A stretch of DNA of 64,000 nucleotides from Gracilariopsis chorda (GCA_003194525.1 NBIV01000001.1:868001-932000), one strand, 5' to 3'. Counted from the first letter of the stretch, positions 41,400-53,800 are shown. Translations and numbers: made by a program. The notes: a model not told the origin generated them from the sequence alone.

Positions 41400-42460
41400 C
41401 GACCATCAGAGCCCACAGGTGTTGCGTGAAGTTCAGAACCTCAGCTCTTATCCAACCCTCAGGACTGCCCACGCTATAAAAAGAGCATTCAACGGCGCCA
41501 CCAGAGCACTTACCAACGAACTCCTGTGTAGAGATCAAATCAAAGAAGCAGACACACGCACCCACAAGGCATCGCCGAGCACCGACAAATGGATCGCAAG
41601 CCGTTCAATATCCCTCATTTCGATCCAAGCAACATGGCAGTATGGGAAGCCAGCCTTATGCAACAAGTGATCATATAAGAGGCCACCACCCATTTCACAG
41701 CGAACCCAAAAACCCCCGTGCACCAAACAAAGGCACAACAACACACCAAATCATTATCCATACTCAAATTCATCAACTTAGCCAGCCTCCCAGAAAATAT
41801 TTCATCCCTTCTTACTCCAGACAACTACTCAGAAACTCCACACAACATCCTATTGAACATTCGCACCCACATAGCATCGAATACAGAATTCACACAGCGC
41901 TTCCTCCAAGCAGAAGCAAAAAGGATTACGTTCACCTCGGACACAACTCTCACAGAATACATCACCGAACAGTAGGAGCTTCGCGCGAGAATGATCAAGT
42001 CACACTACCAAGACATTCAGCAGACGTCAGTCACCTTCCGCTTCCTTATTGGATTAATCCGCATCTACCCCCGATATCACACCACTGGTAAACAAATGTC
42101 CGTCAACCCCTACAGAGCAGTCAAGAATTTGCAACTCAAATCAAACAACCGGACCTTTTCCGCCAACAATGCCCATCCACACCATTCCCCCGCATCACTC
42201 TACCCTAACCATATATGAAACGAAAACACAACCATCTTGGATCCTTCCGCTACGCCAAAGAAGCTCCACCCACAGAAACAAGAGATTCCCCGCCCAATGC
42301 CGCAAATAGTAACAAAACAAGCCCTGCCCCCACCAGGAAAAACACACTTAATTCACACAGGACGACATCCACCCGATCTTTCCACACGGCTCACAAGACC
42401 ACACCGAACCAGACAACGAAACTGACCAAAATCAGCCCCACCATCACGAGAGTTATACGG
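41400..42460 (+). pseudogene. copia gag remnant, 5' part of a second split element
   Basis: A frame at 41718-41975 reads KFINLASLPENISSLLTPDNYSE and QRFLQAEAKRITFTSDTTL, gag-like helices followed by a segment comparable to the gag QFLKTEAENIQYSSESTTD of the element at 4.2 kb. It continues past a TAG as ELRARMIKSHYQDI, parallel to KVRERLVAAKYPGI there. A basic, Ser/Thr/Pro-rich tail follows to about 42460. Its matching RT/RNase H is probably at 51.4-52.9 kb. Confidence 0.55.
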
Positions 42461-42463
42461 TAG

Positions 42464-43900
42464 CGCAGTGGGCCTTGCACTTATATAGAGTCCACAGGCC
42501 TGGCTGCTATCGTGCAGCGTACTGCCAGTTCAGAGGGCGGTACCCTGACTTGTTTAGTTTTTGGAAGAACTGCCGCCCTGCACTTGGCGCTCATCGGTAG
42601 TTGCGTCTTAACGTGGGGCACTGGCTCTTGGCCGACTGCAGTACGCCGGCACGAGTACACCTGTACGACTATGTACTTTACTTGGAAGAGTAAACTAAAA
42701 ATAGGACAACTGTGTTAGCGGCCGGCGATATTATTATGCCGAGCTCAGTGCTCCAGCTACTAAGTAAAGTCCGCCGGACTCTTATTGGCTTCAGAACTGT
42801 AGGTCTAGTATTGGAACACAAGCCCTCCCGGACGTACTCCAGTGTCGAAGCCGACAGTATAGGATATAGCCATTGCACTGGTAGTCAACGTCCACCTCGC
42901 GTCCCATACTCGCCGGTTATTACCCGTTCAGTCCTCGTCACTACCTGCCTTCAGCAGGTGATAGTGCGCGCTGCGCTGTAGCTTGGCCCGTTGAGATACT
43001 GGAAACCCTGCCATCTAAGCAGACAGCCGAACTATTGTGTCAACATCGACAGTTGGGTGCGGACGAGAACCCCGGTTTGTGAGCATCGTTTACTTTGAGT
43101 GCCCGAAGGCGGAGGCGTAGCGGACGGACACCTCTCGGCTCTGGCGCAATTTCGAGGATTCTATGCTCATCTGTTTCCTATGAAACTCATTATTGCCCCA
43201 AACAATGCCGATAGGTGGCCAACATGTAGCCGTATAAGTCCAAAATTTGCGAGAACGTGTATCTGGTGAAGTGAAGTAAATTAGGTTCAGCGTCATATAT
43301 ATATTGTGGCCATGTTCGGACTATACTTCGGCCACATCGTTTCAAACAAACTTGGTTATCTTCCTTAGATACACATTCTTCCGAACGTTTGACTTAAATG
43401 GCGACATCTTGTTTACATTTCAGACATATTTGGGACATTTCTGACGTTCATAAGCCAACACGTTGCAACTCGTTCGGTGTTAAGTCAGAGCGTCATACAG
43501 TACACAAGCGTACGCCCTCCTCCGCACGTCAGTCCAATCCTCGGGCTCTGCCGACGTTCTCCATTGCAAAGCAACGTTCACGGCTGGCGGATAGGTCTTG
43601 GGTCGAGCCTTACACGTTGGTTGTACTTCTATTAGACGCCTGTACACTTCGGGATGGTTGGTATCGCCCAATAGTTGTAATTCCATTGGAAGCTTATAAC
43701 CGAGCTCAAGATTCGAATAATGCTGTGTGTGCCAGGCGTCTCCTGTCAGGCTTTTCCTGCTGCTAGCTACGCTCAGAGCCGCGGTCATGCCAAGTAGTGC
43801 ATTGCACTACATTTACGCACATCCTCAGCTGTGCCGCCTCACCTACTCTCCTCTGCACCGTGCTACCCACAATGCACCACGTTCATTGCCTAACATCCCA
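42464..43900. other. Probable gypsy 5' region, LTR not resolved
   Basis: Lies between the copia gag and the first gypsy gag-like sequence. It contains a TATATAG motif (42480s) and should hold the 5' LTR and leader, but I could not match it convincingly to 50.2-51.3 kb. No gene recognised. Confidence 0.35.
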
Positions 43901-44157
43901 TATCTCTACTACCACACCATTACTTCTAACACACACAAGGGATGGCACTCTTGCATTCAGCAACGGCATAAAATGCGCCACTCCCGCAGCTTTCTACCCC
44001 CGTATAAGCACCAGTCTCATCTCTGTCTACTACCTTATCTGCCAACCTGACCAAATAGCATTCTGGTTCAAACAAGGCCACTTCATCAATCGCTAACACT
44101 CACGCCTCCCCCGCATCACAGCTATGGCACCTCAATAAGACATTCCGCTGCGGGAAC

Positions 44158-44445
44158 GTGTTTTCAGATCGACGTTTGAAGTCTATCTTCGTGAAGAACC
44201 TGCTGCCAGCCATACGATCGAAAGTCAGAAACCATCTGACAACTCACCCGCACATCGGACTGAAAGCATTAGCCCAATACGCGGAATCCTACGGCGACAT
44301 ACACCGTGCGACCAAACGGCAAACAATTCGCACGAAATCTTTGCCAACTCATCGTCGTTGCTCACGCTCACGAGTGATGAGCCTGGAGATTGACTCGGAC
44401 GAGGATGACTCGGAGGCACCGAGTGGTCAAGTGTTTGTGATGTGA
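44158..44445 (+). pseudogene. gypsy gag fragment
   Basis: 95-residue frame of helical, basic sequence (IFVKNLLPAIRSKVRNHLTTH, then LKALAQYAESYGDIHRA) ending in an acidic tail (LEIDSDEDDSEAP). FVKNLLPAIR..VR parallels the gypsy gag capsid segment FxxGLxxxIrxxVr. No zinc knuckle within the frame. Confidence 0.5.
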
Positions 44446-44906
44446 GGTAACAGTAGTCTACCGTCTTCTCCCACCACACCGATCTCCAATACGTCTCATT
44501 CTTCGCGGACGGTCCAATTCGATGCACCAGGTATACGTGTAGACCCCATGTCCGCACGGTTATTGGACAAAACGTGCAGGATATGTCTTTCCCGAGAGCT
44601 AGAACATTGCAAAATGCTAGCACCGGAAGTACTTGCTGCCCTATTAGCCGCACGGGAGGCTAATTGTATCCTACGCCGCGAGGAGGTGTAAGACAACTTC
44701 CCAAAAAGTCCGTCCGGAAGTACTAGTAATACCGGATCCGCACGGGCTGGTATTGGTATACGGCAAGGTCAATCCCAGACCCAAGCCCGCTTGGGAACAA
44801 AAGGCTATCCACTACAATTGGTGGACGCCGACACAACACCCGCTGCGGAAAACTACCCGGAGGGTGGGTAAAGGCGACCCACCCCCCGAGCGCTGAAAAC
44901 CTTAAT

Positions 44907-45779
44907 ATGGAGACCGAGCGGCCGCATAATGAATCCGATTCCAGACTGCCGGCTCCATCGGGAGACAAATGCACGGACATAAAACAAGATTCTGAGAGTG
45001 ATCTGATAATGTTGTTCAGCAGAGCGCTTTATAAAATCGGTTTCTTAATCGGCCTCAACTATCAGGTGCAACACCCTGTCACTGGTGTTTTTGAGACTGG
45101 CGCGGGACCACACACTGTTCACGCGAACGCTCTCCCACCCAGATGGCAATACAAGCTGCTCACGAGACCGCATCCAAATATTTCGGATGCGTCTCGTAAC
45201 CGTACGCAAACTTTGGTAGTCGTCTGCCTGTTTAACCCAATCGGTAGCCTGGGAGTATGGGACCATTTCCTAGTCTCCACAAACCTAGCCACGTCGTGCT
45301 TGTTGGGAGCACCGTTCATCGACAAGCACGCCACGGCCATATATCTCCAACGGGAACAAGTTACTTTCCACCATTCCTGACCGGTTGCCCTACTTTCGGC
45401 AACCACGCGGTTTCGAACTAATAATGCTCATGAGTCTTTCCAGACAATGGACAACTCCATCTCCAACAAGATTGGAGTAGCCCGAGCGGTCAGTATACCG
45501 CCCATGACCAAAACGGAAGTTCTAGTAACCGCAAACGTTGGAGGACTTTCATTCCTCCAACTGAACTCAAAAACGGTCAAGAAACGCCTTATGCTTATGG
45601 CCAATGGCGTCATTGAACTCATACTGCACCGTTCATTCCGAGTCCTCTTCTCCAAGTTCGGACAAACTCCCATCCATTTGGCAGAGAACACCATCGTCGG
45701 GCTCGCCATAATCACTCCGATTGCCCTAATTTCCCTGTCCCCGTTCCTCAAGGACGACGAAGCTAAGGGGGGAGGCTAA
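44907..45779 (+). pseudogene. gypsy protease and following linker domain
   Basis: The protease active site is at about 45087: GVFETGAGPHTVHANALPP, equivalent to LIDTGAxxxxi with catalytic Asp changed to Glu. The second half has TSCLLGAPFIDKHATAI, equivalent to the ILGxxFl/id motif. The linker frame (45447-45779), in the same phase after stops, reads PPMTKTEVLVTANVGG and AENTIVGLAIITP, which is the segment between protease and RT in gypsy polyproteins (VxlPPrsqtxvxV...NtxVGxA). Inactive. Confidence 0.65.
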
Positions 45780-45816
45780 TCCCACTCAAACCGACCAGGA
45801 TCAAAAGTCCGACACG

Positions 45817-47274
45817 GTGAAAGCTGATCATTGGGTAAAGAAATTCCGTATAAGAGAAGAGTATGAGACAGAACGGGAAAGAAATACCGACTTTCTCGAA
45901 CAGTTTTCTGATATGTGGGATGGACACTTGGGGTCCATCTCCATTCCCAAATACTGCATAAATTTAGAAGAGGGTTCTAAGACCATGTACCAGATGCCTC
46001 ACCGAGTGGGACAGAAATGAAGGGACCTGGAAAGGGAAGAGGTAATAAACCAACTCCACGCGGGCGTAATAGAGCCGTCGCCCGCAGAATGGGCAAGTGC
46101 TGTCGTATTCGCACCCAAGAAGTACGGCACTCTGCGCTTTGGAGTTCAGTACCGCGGCCTCAATGCAATGACCGTGCGGGATACTTACCCGATAACGAGA
46201 ATGGATGAGTGCATTGAATCCTTAGGGGATGCAGTGGTATTCACTACCTTAGACGCCAATAGAGGTTATTGGAAATGCAAAGTCGACGAGACTGACCAAG
46301 AAAAAACGACCTTTACGTCCCACATGGGTTTGTTCTGCTACGTCGGAATGCCGTTCGGTCTCAAAAATGCTCCGGCTACCTCCCAGAGGGCGCTCGACAT
46401 CATCTTTTTGCGGGTTAAATGACAATTCGCTCTATTTTACCTAGGCGACGTCAGTATATATTCCGGATCGCTTCAAGAGCTCGTCGAACACGTACAGACC
46501 GCGTTGAAACTGCTCCGTTCGGCCAAAATTACGCTACGGTTGGAGAAATGTTATTTCTTCCACCAAGCGGTCGACTATCTTGGTCATATTATGCGTTCGG
46601 GCATACTGAAGGTATCTGGAAATGCTTGCGACACTTTGCTACAAGCGATACCTATCCCAAACCAGACGCAGCTACGGTCGTTTCTCGGCCTTTGCACCGT
46701 GTTCCACCGGTTTGTTGAGGGGTTCGCGCGCATTGCCAGCCCGCTTAATCGGAAACTGGAAAAACACGAACCATTCGAGTTCGAAACTCTGACCGAGACA
46801 GAGTATGAGACGTTCGACAAACTAAGCCAACGCCTCATACGTCAACCCATACTGGCAATCCTCCGAAACGGTCAGAGATACGTCCTGGACACGGACGCTT
46901 GCAATACCCAAGTCGGATGCTGTCTCCTCAAGGAGCAGCCCGAGGGCGACCTTCATCTGACTGGTTACTGGAGCCGCTCACTAACAAAGCCTTAGCAGGC
47001 CTACTCCACTACCGAGCGTGAATGTTTAACCGTCGTTTGGGCCATCCTGCATCTCCGTCCGTACTTGGGGGGCACACGGTTCACACTCCGCACGGAACAC
47101 CACGCACAGAGGTGGATCCTGAACCTAACGAATGCGTCCGGACGGCTAGGAAGATGGAGATTCTCCCTCATAGAGTACGAATTTGACGTAATCCACCGAC
47201 CGGGCGTTAAGCACCAAGCGGCTGATGCGCTTTCCAGAGTCTGTATGGATGGAGAAGACACAGAACCACTCTAA
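45817..47274 (+). pseudogene. gypsy RT and RNase H
   Basis: All in one phase with in-frame stops at 46018 (TGA), 46420 (TGA) and 46993 (TAG). Visible blocks: HAGVIEPSPAEWASAVVFAPKK, RFGVQYRGLNAMTVRDTYPI, FTTLDANRGYWKCKVDE, FCYVGMPFGLKNAPATSQR, then FYLGDVSIYS, the YLDD box with its first Asp changed to Gly. RNase H follows with YVLDTDACNTQVGCCLL, STTERECLTVVWA and FTLRTEHHAQRWI (normally TDHxxL). Ends KHQAADALSRV. Dead at the RT active site. Confidence 0.85.
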
Positions 47275-47632
47275 GACGACGTACCGTGCATGATGACGAA
47301 CGACGAGACCGAAATGGGCGAAAAATATACCGTAGCTACGGTGTGCTAGGACGGTAGAGAAGAGACCGACATAATGGACGGGCCACAAAAAACAATCCGA
47401 AGGAGATAGGATTCTCAGCAGTACTCCAAGTTAAGGAAGAGTTGCAGGACGTTGTCCCGATAACGGTGGAAGAGTTCTTCCAGAACGGAAGAATGATCCC
47501 CTCTGTCAGTCCGCATGGGCGAAAGTCGCAGATGGCAAATGCCTATTCGATGTAAACCGAAACGGGATACTGATAGGGAAAGCTCCGTTAGATGGAGCTC
47601 TCCAATGGTAGGTACCGGAGACACTCCAGGCC

Positions 47633-48435
47633 ATGTTATTACATCTGTCCCACTACCCGCGGTTTGCTGGACACCCCAGCGCAACAAAGATGTATTCCAC
47701 GCTGCGACCGGACTACTACTGGCCGGAAATGGCTAATGACGTATTACAAACCGTACGAGATTGTCGTACCTGCGTCTTCCCTCCTGGAAGTCGCCAGTGG
47801 CACCATAAGCTCTTGAAACTATTTCCCGCAGCGAGCCCGTTGGAGTTCGTCGCAATGTACATCCTTGGTCCCTTGACAAAGTCTGCAAAGGGGCACCAAT
47901 ACATTCTAGTCATTACCTACCAGTTTACAAAGGTCTGCCGATCGGTCCCTTTGAAATCCACTACGGCCACAGCCGTTGCCTCGGTTCTCTTGGATAACTG
48001 GATCTATCCGTACCGGATACCATTGTACTTGCTGACCGAAAACGGGAGCCAATTTGTCTCCAAGTTCTTCGAAGCAATGATTAATATGTTAGGCATCAAG
48101 CACCTGACCACCTTGGCCTACCACCCACAAACAAGCGACAGGCCGAACGGTTCAGCAAAACGCTCGTCGAACGCTTCCGTCACTATGTGGCAGAATACCA
48201 AACCGAATAGCATGAATACGTGCAACCGTTGACCTATGCATACAGTATGCAGGTGCAAAGGACAACGGGCAAAACGCCTTTCGACTTGGTACTCTCACGG
48301 CATCCGCCCAGTCTGCAGGTGGAAAAGACCCCTACCGCCATCCCGGAGCATCTAACAGAACACGCCACCACGGCGCAAGTTAAAAGGTACATCCTAGCCC
48401 GTCTTCGGGATGCTCTTTCGTCCACCCAGACGTAA
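47633..48435 (+). pseudogene. gypsy integrase, active site mutated
   Basis: Zinc-binding HHCC region: HYPRFAGHPSATKMYSTL, YYWPEM, CRTC. Catalytic core: EFVAMYILGPL (first Asp of MDxxGPL is Tyr) and LLTENGSQFVSKFF (second Asp is Glu). After a one-base shift near 48135 the third block reads RQAERFSKTLVERF, with the Glu kept. C-terminal TGKTPFDLVLSRHPP (48265) follows. D-D-E is thus Y-E-E; integration is not possible. Confidence 0.8.
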
Positions 48436-49044
48436 ACCACCCAAGTCCGACTCCAGTGCAAGAGGGACCTCGATAAAACCGTAAAGAATCTCTCTAAGTT
48501 TAGTCCCGGGGATAAGGTGTATGTGGACCGACCGGAATGGATTCAAACAGCCCTAGGAGAGCAGGGTGACGAATATAACTGCAGGCATCGAAAACTTCTT
48601 CTGAAAACATACGGGCCATGTCCCGTCGTGACCACCACGGACGATACCGTCCTCATAATGGAAGACGGACTGGTAAATTGCATCAGCATTGACTGAGTAA
48701 CCCGGGCGCCACGTGAAGCAGTCAAAACGGCAATCACCACCGACCCCAACACTCAAACGGCTACGCCACAACTGACCACAGAACCTGATGTTGATCCGTA
48801 CGGTCCTTTTGCCAATGAACCTAACATACCACTCGCAACGGACCCGGCAACACCCACACCACAACGCAATGCGGTCGACCGAATCGTTGGCCATCGTGAA
48901 ATGACAGACGGAACGCAATATCGATTCAGTTGGTTCGGATACCAACTAGACTATGATATATTCGAACCTCCCTCTCACATTCACCACCATTTCATCGCCC
49001 ATTACTGGCGTCGCCAAAAGCAACGAGAACGCGCACACTTCTGA
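48436..49044 (+). pseudogene. gypsy integrase tail with chromodomain
   Basis: After a GDKVYVDRP segment (48500s, the GPY/F-like region) the end of pol reads VDRIVGHREMTDGT, YRFSWFGYQLDYDIFEP and IAHYWRRQ, equivalent to the chromodomain VexIlxhR...g..eylVkWkGy....xTWEP...l....ixxyw. Chromodomains steer chromovirus integration to marked chromatin. Two of the usual aromatic cage positions (the first Tyr/Val and the Trp of TWEP, here IFEP) are changed. Confidence 0.65.
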
Positions 49045-49126
49045 GCGCCGGGGGAGAATGAGAAGGCGGAGCGTAACACGAGATGAGCAACGGACCGTGG
49101 CCACCGTGCGTCTGTGATTGGTTGTC

Positions 49127-50215
49127 TCAGAACGTCGCTTCAACGCACTGTACGAAACCATGTTCCGCACGCCCCGTGGCCGTACGCACGATATCGAAGA
49201 AGATATCTACAGATATCGACAGAGCCACTTGCTGGGACAGCTGAAACAGACCGTACGGGAAGGCACAAAGAAGGTAATGCAGAACAAGCAGAAGTTTACT
49301 CAAGAACGAGAATGTTGCGCTCAACATACGTCGGGCGGATAGAACCGTACTGGAAAATAACAACCCTGACCCCGAACACGCCCACACGCACTCTACCACG
49401 ATCAGGGGTTTGAACACTGCGAATAGACCGATGTGGGACCGGGGGAAGGCTACCATCCCGAGTAGACCCCAAATTGACCGTCTCGGGCTCCGAGACTACT
49501 ACGCTGGGCGCACGGGGCACAGGAACCTGCGACCTCAGCTCATCCTGATCGGCTGCAACAGCCACAACATTAGGTGCACCATAGAAACCGCTCGGAATCA
49601 CACCAGCAGCAGCACCACCGAGACTCCTCGGCCCAGCTCCCGAAGTACGATTACTGGGGGATAGTAAGGGTCCTCCTGCATCCGATGCAACAGGCGCTGC
49701 AAGCGGAACTTGTAATCCACCTCCTTGGGGCACCACACGTATGGCATTTCGCAACGACCAAATGTCTGGACGGGAGCATAACCACACGGGAAGGGAGAAT
49801 GCGTCCAAAGGGCCCTCGATGATTCTTCATCAGTCCGCTTGGGGTTGCGCACGTTAGGCTTGGCGGGAGTCTGCATGGATGGGATACGAAAGAACCGTGC
49901 GGCATCGAGTTAGTTGGTGGACATCCGCTCATATTCCAAGACCGACATTGGAGGCTCTCGTTCCTCACGGGTGTGAGTGAACGAACGCTGATGGCGATAG
50001 TCGAGTTGCTCACCCGGCAATAGAGGGGTACGCCAGACTGCTGGTGGACTCGACGTTGAACTGCGTGGATGGGCATATAGATCGACCGGAGTTGGCATGA
50101 CAGTGGAAGTGCCAGGGAGGATGGCAATGCTCGAGAGGAGGCACTGAATGGTAAGACGAAGGGAATCGGAGTCGAAGGAGGACCTCCCATGGTCGCCATA
50201 TAAATACCGACCCAA
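49127..50215 (-). CDS. Antisense frames 3' of gypsy pol
   Basis: Overlapping minus-strand frames (50199-49651, 49876-49598, 49808-49296, 49456-49127) cover 1.1 kb. A single frame-shifted protein seems to run through them: a proline-rich start, then CEMPYVWCPKEVDYKFRLQRL and RMQEDPYYPPV near 49760-49650, then Gly/Val/Pro-rich sequence. Plus-strand frames here are short. Antisense frames beyond pol are known in some Ty3/gypsy lineages. Coding status here is unproven. Confidence 0.3.
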
Positions 50216-51330
50216 CAGATGAGATGGAGCTGGAATCAGAAAAGGGACACTGAGAACATGTCAGCGCAAGGGTAGGCGGCCGTCTGGAGGAAAAGAGAAG
50301 TGGTAAAGAAGCACGCTGGGGATCGGTCGGCGAAGAGACCTAATGAAGACACAGAGACCGTGATGGTTGAACTTCAATCGGCCGGCGGGAGTCGACTTAA
50401 CTGGCCAAAAGAAAAACCCACCAGCAAGGATGTCGCCATTTCTGCCCGAACGGACTCTAGTACTTCATGGAAAGGAGAAGCGCCCCCTCATGCTGACGCC
50501 ATACGGAGTTAAAGGAGAATGTGAACGGGCAGACACTGCCACGACCGAGCAGCGCATCGCCCGCCACGACTTTAATGTCGGAGCACGTCCCGCGAGTCGG
50601 ACAGTGAGCCCCGCCTATGCTCAACCCAGCCACCACGTTATAGCCGCCCGCTCTGGAAAGCACCACGAGGACGTGGCGCATCGTAAAGACGAAGGCATGT
50701 GGTAGAATGACCTTACGGGGGTCAGATCATGACGGGCGACAGTGAACACCGATGCGCGATGCCGTGGGGAGCCGGATGGTGGACAGGTGCCAACTGTGCA
50801 CCTGACCGGCACGGCACGACTGGGGCTGTTGGGGAGAGACACACGTGTCCAATCGGAAGGAAGGGCAACCGTGCCTGCAGAACCCCAGAGAAGTTTTAAC
50901 TAATTTTTAGGTAGTGCGTATGTAGGCCCGCCATTGGCCCGTTTCTGCCGAGGTGCTTCGTCGCCGAGGTGCACCTTGGGGCTGGCCGGTCTACTTAGGA
51001 TGACAGTACCCCCTGACCCCGATGAACCAGTAAAGGCATACCTCATCCCACCAAATGGACTAGTTTCTTGTTCTAGTTGGCGATACAGACTGCCCACGAA
51101 CTTGTACTACTACTCTGCACGGTAAACAAAGAGCGGTGCACGACCGCCAAAACTCTACGCGTGCTCCCTGAACACGCCTGACGCAGTTTCCCGTCCGGTT
51201 CCCCAGCCCTCGACCGGCGTCTATTGACTTCTACCGTTCGGATCACCGAACCCATCTTCCGCCCGGGCTTTCTAGGAAATCCTTCTACTGACGGCTGAGG
51301 CACGTTCAACCAGTCAGCATCTTGTGCTAA
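50216..51330. other. Probable gypsy 3' region, LTR not resolved
   Basis: No gene is recognised. By position it should include the 3' LTR. GC-rich segments with small inverted repeats (for example near 50790 and 50950) are present. A match to the 5' side could not be confirmed by eye. Confidence 0.35.
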
Positions 51331-51399
51331 AACATTGCGCTTCCCCACAGCACCGGAAAGTTCACAGAATGCAAAGCCCGCTGCTCCGTACCAGGCGAG

Positions 51400-52860
51400 C
51401 TCATGTGAGCCATTATCCACTACAACCCCACCAAGACAACAACCTACACAACCCAAACAGCATCCGTCTGACTAGTTTTCGTCCTAATCGCCGCTTACGA
51501 CTACCATATGGAATATATGGATATCAAGGTCGTCTACCTACACTAGCAATACGATCCCGACGACACGGGGTATATCGAACAGCTCCTGCGCTTTGATAAA
51601 ACACTCAAACACAGGGGACACACAGCCATCCTCCGTGGTTAACTCTACGGAACCTTTCCGGTCTCATATCTATACTTTCGAAACTCAGTAACCATCTCTT
51701 ATCCAATGAACTCACCCAGTCCACAACAGAATCAAGTCTTTTCAAAAAATGAGTACCCAATGGCCACATCATCGTCATAATCCCTATCGATTACTTCCTG
51801 GTGGCAACTCCTCCCACTTCTCACATGAACATCCTCTACCACTACTTTCAACAAAAATACACTGTCAGTCGACTGGGTCCACCCACCCAATATATCAACT
51901 GGAAAGCAACATGAACTGGCAACGGCGCGATACACCTCTCCCTACAGCACACCATTCACTCCTTCTTCACAAAAGCCGATCTCTCCACTTGCAATTCTCA
52001 AGACAACCCATTCAAAAACACTCGCAGAACCGAAGAAGATACATACGACCCGCTTCCTCCGCTCCAGGTCAAGCTCTACCAAGTTACTTTTGGTAATCTC
52101 TGTTATATCTCAAACAGCACCAGTTCGGACATGACGTTCACCACCAATACGCTTGCCACAAACACCCACAATTCCACCGCATCTCACTGGTCTCAACTCA
52201 AACACATACTATGCTACAGCTCTTATACAGCCAAAACATGGGTGAGTATCATGTAGTATCTAACCTCTAACACTACACTGATCACTTTCTCAGACGCAGA
52301 CTACGACAACGCAACCGACCACCGATACAATTCCCGCAGACTAAACATCCCTGACAACTCACCTGTGCACTGATTCGTGGAAAAACAGAAGACTGTCGCC
52401 CTCAGCACGTGTGAAGCTGAGTCGATAGCTGCGACGAAAGATACTCAGCAAACAATCTGAAATGGCACCCTACTACGGTTCTTTAAACAACAGCCCAAGC
52501 TCCCAACCACTCAATATAGCGACAGCCAAGCGGCGATAAAAGTCGCAGCTAGCACCGTTCCCACCGAACTGCGAGAGTTTTTTGAAGTGCAGCATCACTA
52601 CCTTAAGACCCACTACACCAAAAAACTATAGATATCCAACACGTCTCACTAATCCACATGAAGGGCAATAATTTAACCAAAGCGCTCAACAGACCTGGGT
52701 TAATCACTGCCATCCAAAATCTCAACCTCACCACCATCGAAAACCTTCACGACGATAGGGTTCAAAACACACGGGACGGCTTGACAGATAGAAAACCACT
52801 GTTTCTCACCCTGCTCCTCGCAAAAATAGTCAGATTGCGTCAGAATTCACAGTACAATAC
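51400..52860 (+). pseudogene. copia RT and RNase H, 3' part of the second split element
   Basis: The RT start reads YHMEYMDIKVVYLH, equivalent to wxvxQxDVxxAfLxg, near 51505. The region to 52250 has the RT C-terminus in several frames. RNase H is clear: YSDADYDNATDHRYNSRRLN (52300, catalytic SDAD kept), QKTVALSTCEAESIAATKD (52390), YSDSQAAIKVA (52520, DSQAA kept) and QHHYLKTHYT (52590), then NNLTKALNRPG (52665, equivalent to ADxLTKxL). Several in-frame stops. Probably the same element as the gag at 41.4-42.4 kb. Confidence 0.75.
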
Positions 52861-52929
52861 CGCTGGCGATCCGCTTGATCATGCTTAAGATATACGAAAG
52901 AGCATTCGAACTCGCTCGGGCCTTTGGCG

Positions 52930-53400
52930 ACCGTCCTTGCTCACAATCAGCAAAGTCAAACGATAAGTTTGAAATATGTTAAACATTTTGTCAATTCAAT
53001 TTGCCTTATGGTTATTCCAATTCATCATTAGCAGGCAATGCAGACAACCCATTTCAGATCGGATTTTAGTGAGTTTTAGATGCATATGACATAGCTAGCA
53101 TTATCAAAAGTACTTAAAGTCCATACATGGTAAGAATACTCCAATCAAATTGCATACTGACACGAATGGTTTATTTGAAATAGTATCCAAAAGCTCATAG
53201 ACATCTGAAAAGTGACTGATTATCGACATTTGAGCATTACTTGCTCCCTTTTGGAGCCATGAAATGTTTGATGCTAGATATGTCACCTCCGACAACAAGC
53301 CCGCCGATTCTTTTTCAAATAGTAAGAACTGTGATGCTTTAAACTAAATTTCAACTGCTTGAGAATGCATTTTAAATATTCAATAGTTAGTTATACGTTA
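52930..53400 (+). pseudogene. copia RNase H fragment, 3' part of the QAYLQS-family element
   Basis: Reads SLAGNADNPFQIGF (equivalent to SFAxNxDxxSQLGxi), then VLDAYDIASIIKST, then TPIKLHTDTNGLFEIVSKSS (equivalent to xxTDSxxLfdxxxk) and LIIDI. This is the RNase H type that goes with the QAYLQS RT subfamily, whose RT fragment is at 39.56-39.95 kb. The YVDD segment between the two halves is missing. Confidence 0.65.
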
Positions 53401-53607
53401 GATTATGTGACAATTGTAAGCAGTAAGAAAAGAGGGACGAATGCGATGGAACTCTCTTCTCTTCGTTCTTGTCAATCGGTCAGGAAAAGCAATAGAGTGG
53501 ACGATCTCACCATTCTTGAGAGTGGTGAGAAAGCGTTCTGTCTTCTCACCGTCTCCGACGATAGTGGGATGGTTGCGCACACTGCTCTGTGATGCAAGCA
53601 TGTTAGG

Positions 53608-53800
53608 ATATGTTTAATGGAGAAAAGCAACTATTGTTTTTCTCCAGCACTATAAAAGAAAGCGAGCAGAACTCGGCATTCGCCGCTCATCTGGTCCCCA
53701 AACCAACTTTTACCTTATCTTTCTTCTTCTACAGCAAATAAAAAGAATTTATTTTTGGGCTGTCCTAGCTATTGCTACGGGCCGCTTTTTTTGTCAGAAT
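53608..53800 (+). mobile_element. copia 3' LTR with TATA box and poly(A) signal
   Basis: Starts TGTTAGGATATG, the common copia LTR opening. A TATAAAAG box is at about 53651, a pyrimidine-rich stretch follows, then AATAAAAAG at about 53739. It lies about 200 bp after the RNase H fragment, as expected of that element's 3' LTR. The right boundary near 53800 is approximate. Confidence 0.55.

Larger units (their letters stand above)
43901..49044 (+). mobile_element. Ty3/gypsy chromovirus-like element interior, decayed
   Basis: In order: gag-like region (44100-44450), protease (44907-45380), a linker domain (45447-45779), RT and RNase H (45817-47274), integrase (47633-48430) and a chromodomain (48860-49020). 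Protease-RT-RNaseH-integrase order and the terminal chromodomain define Ty3/gypsy chromoviruses. It sits between two halves of a copia element, so it inserted later than that copia. LTRs not resolved. Confidence 0.8.

Noticed and set aside
42464..51330. Defined gypsy LTRs
   Set aside because: Candidate segments at 42.5-43.0 and 50.7-51.3 kb share only short, scattered matches by eye. An alignment is needed.
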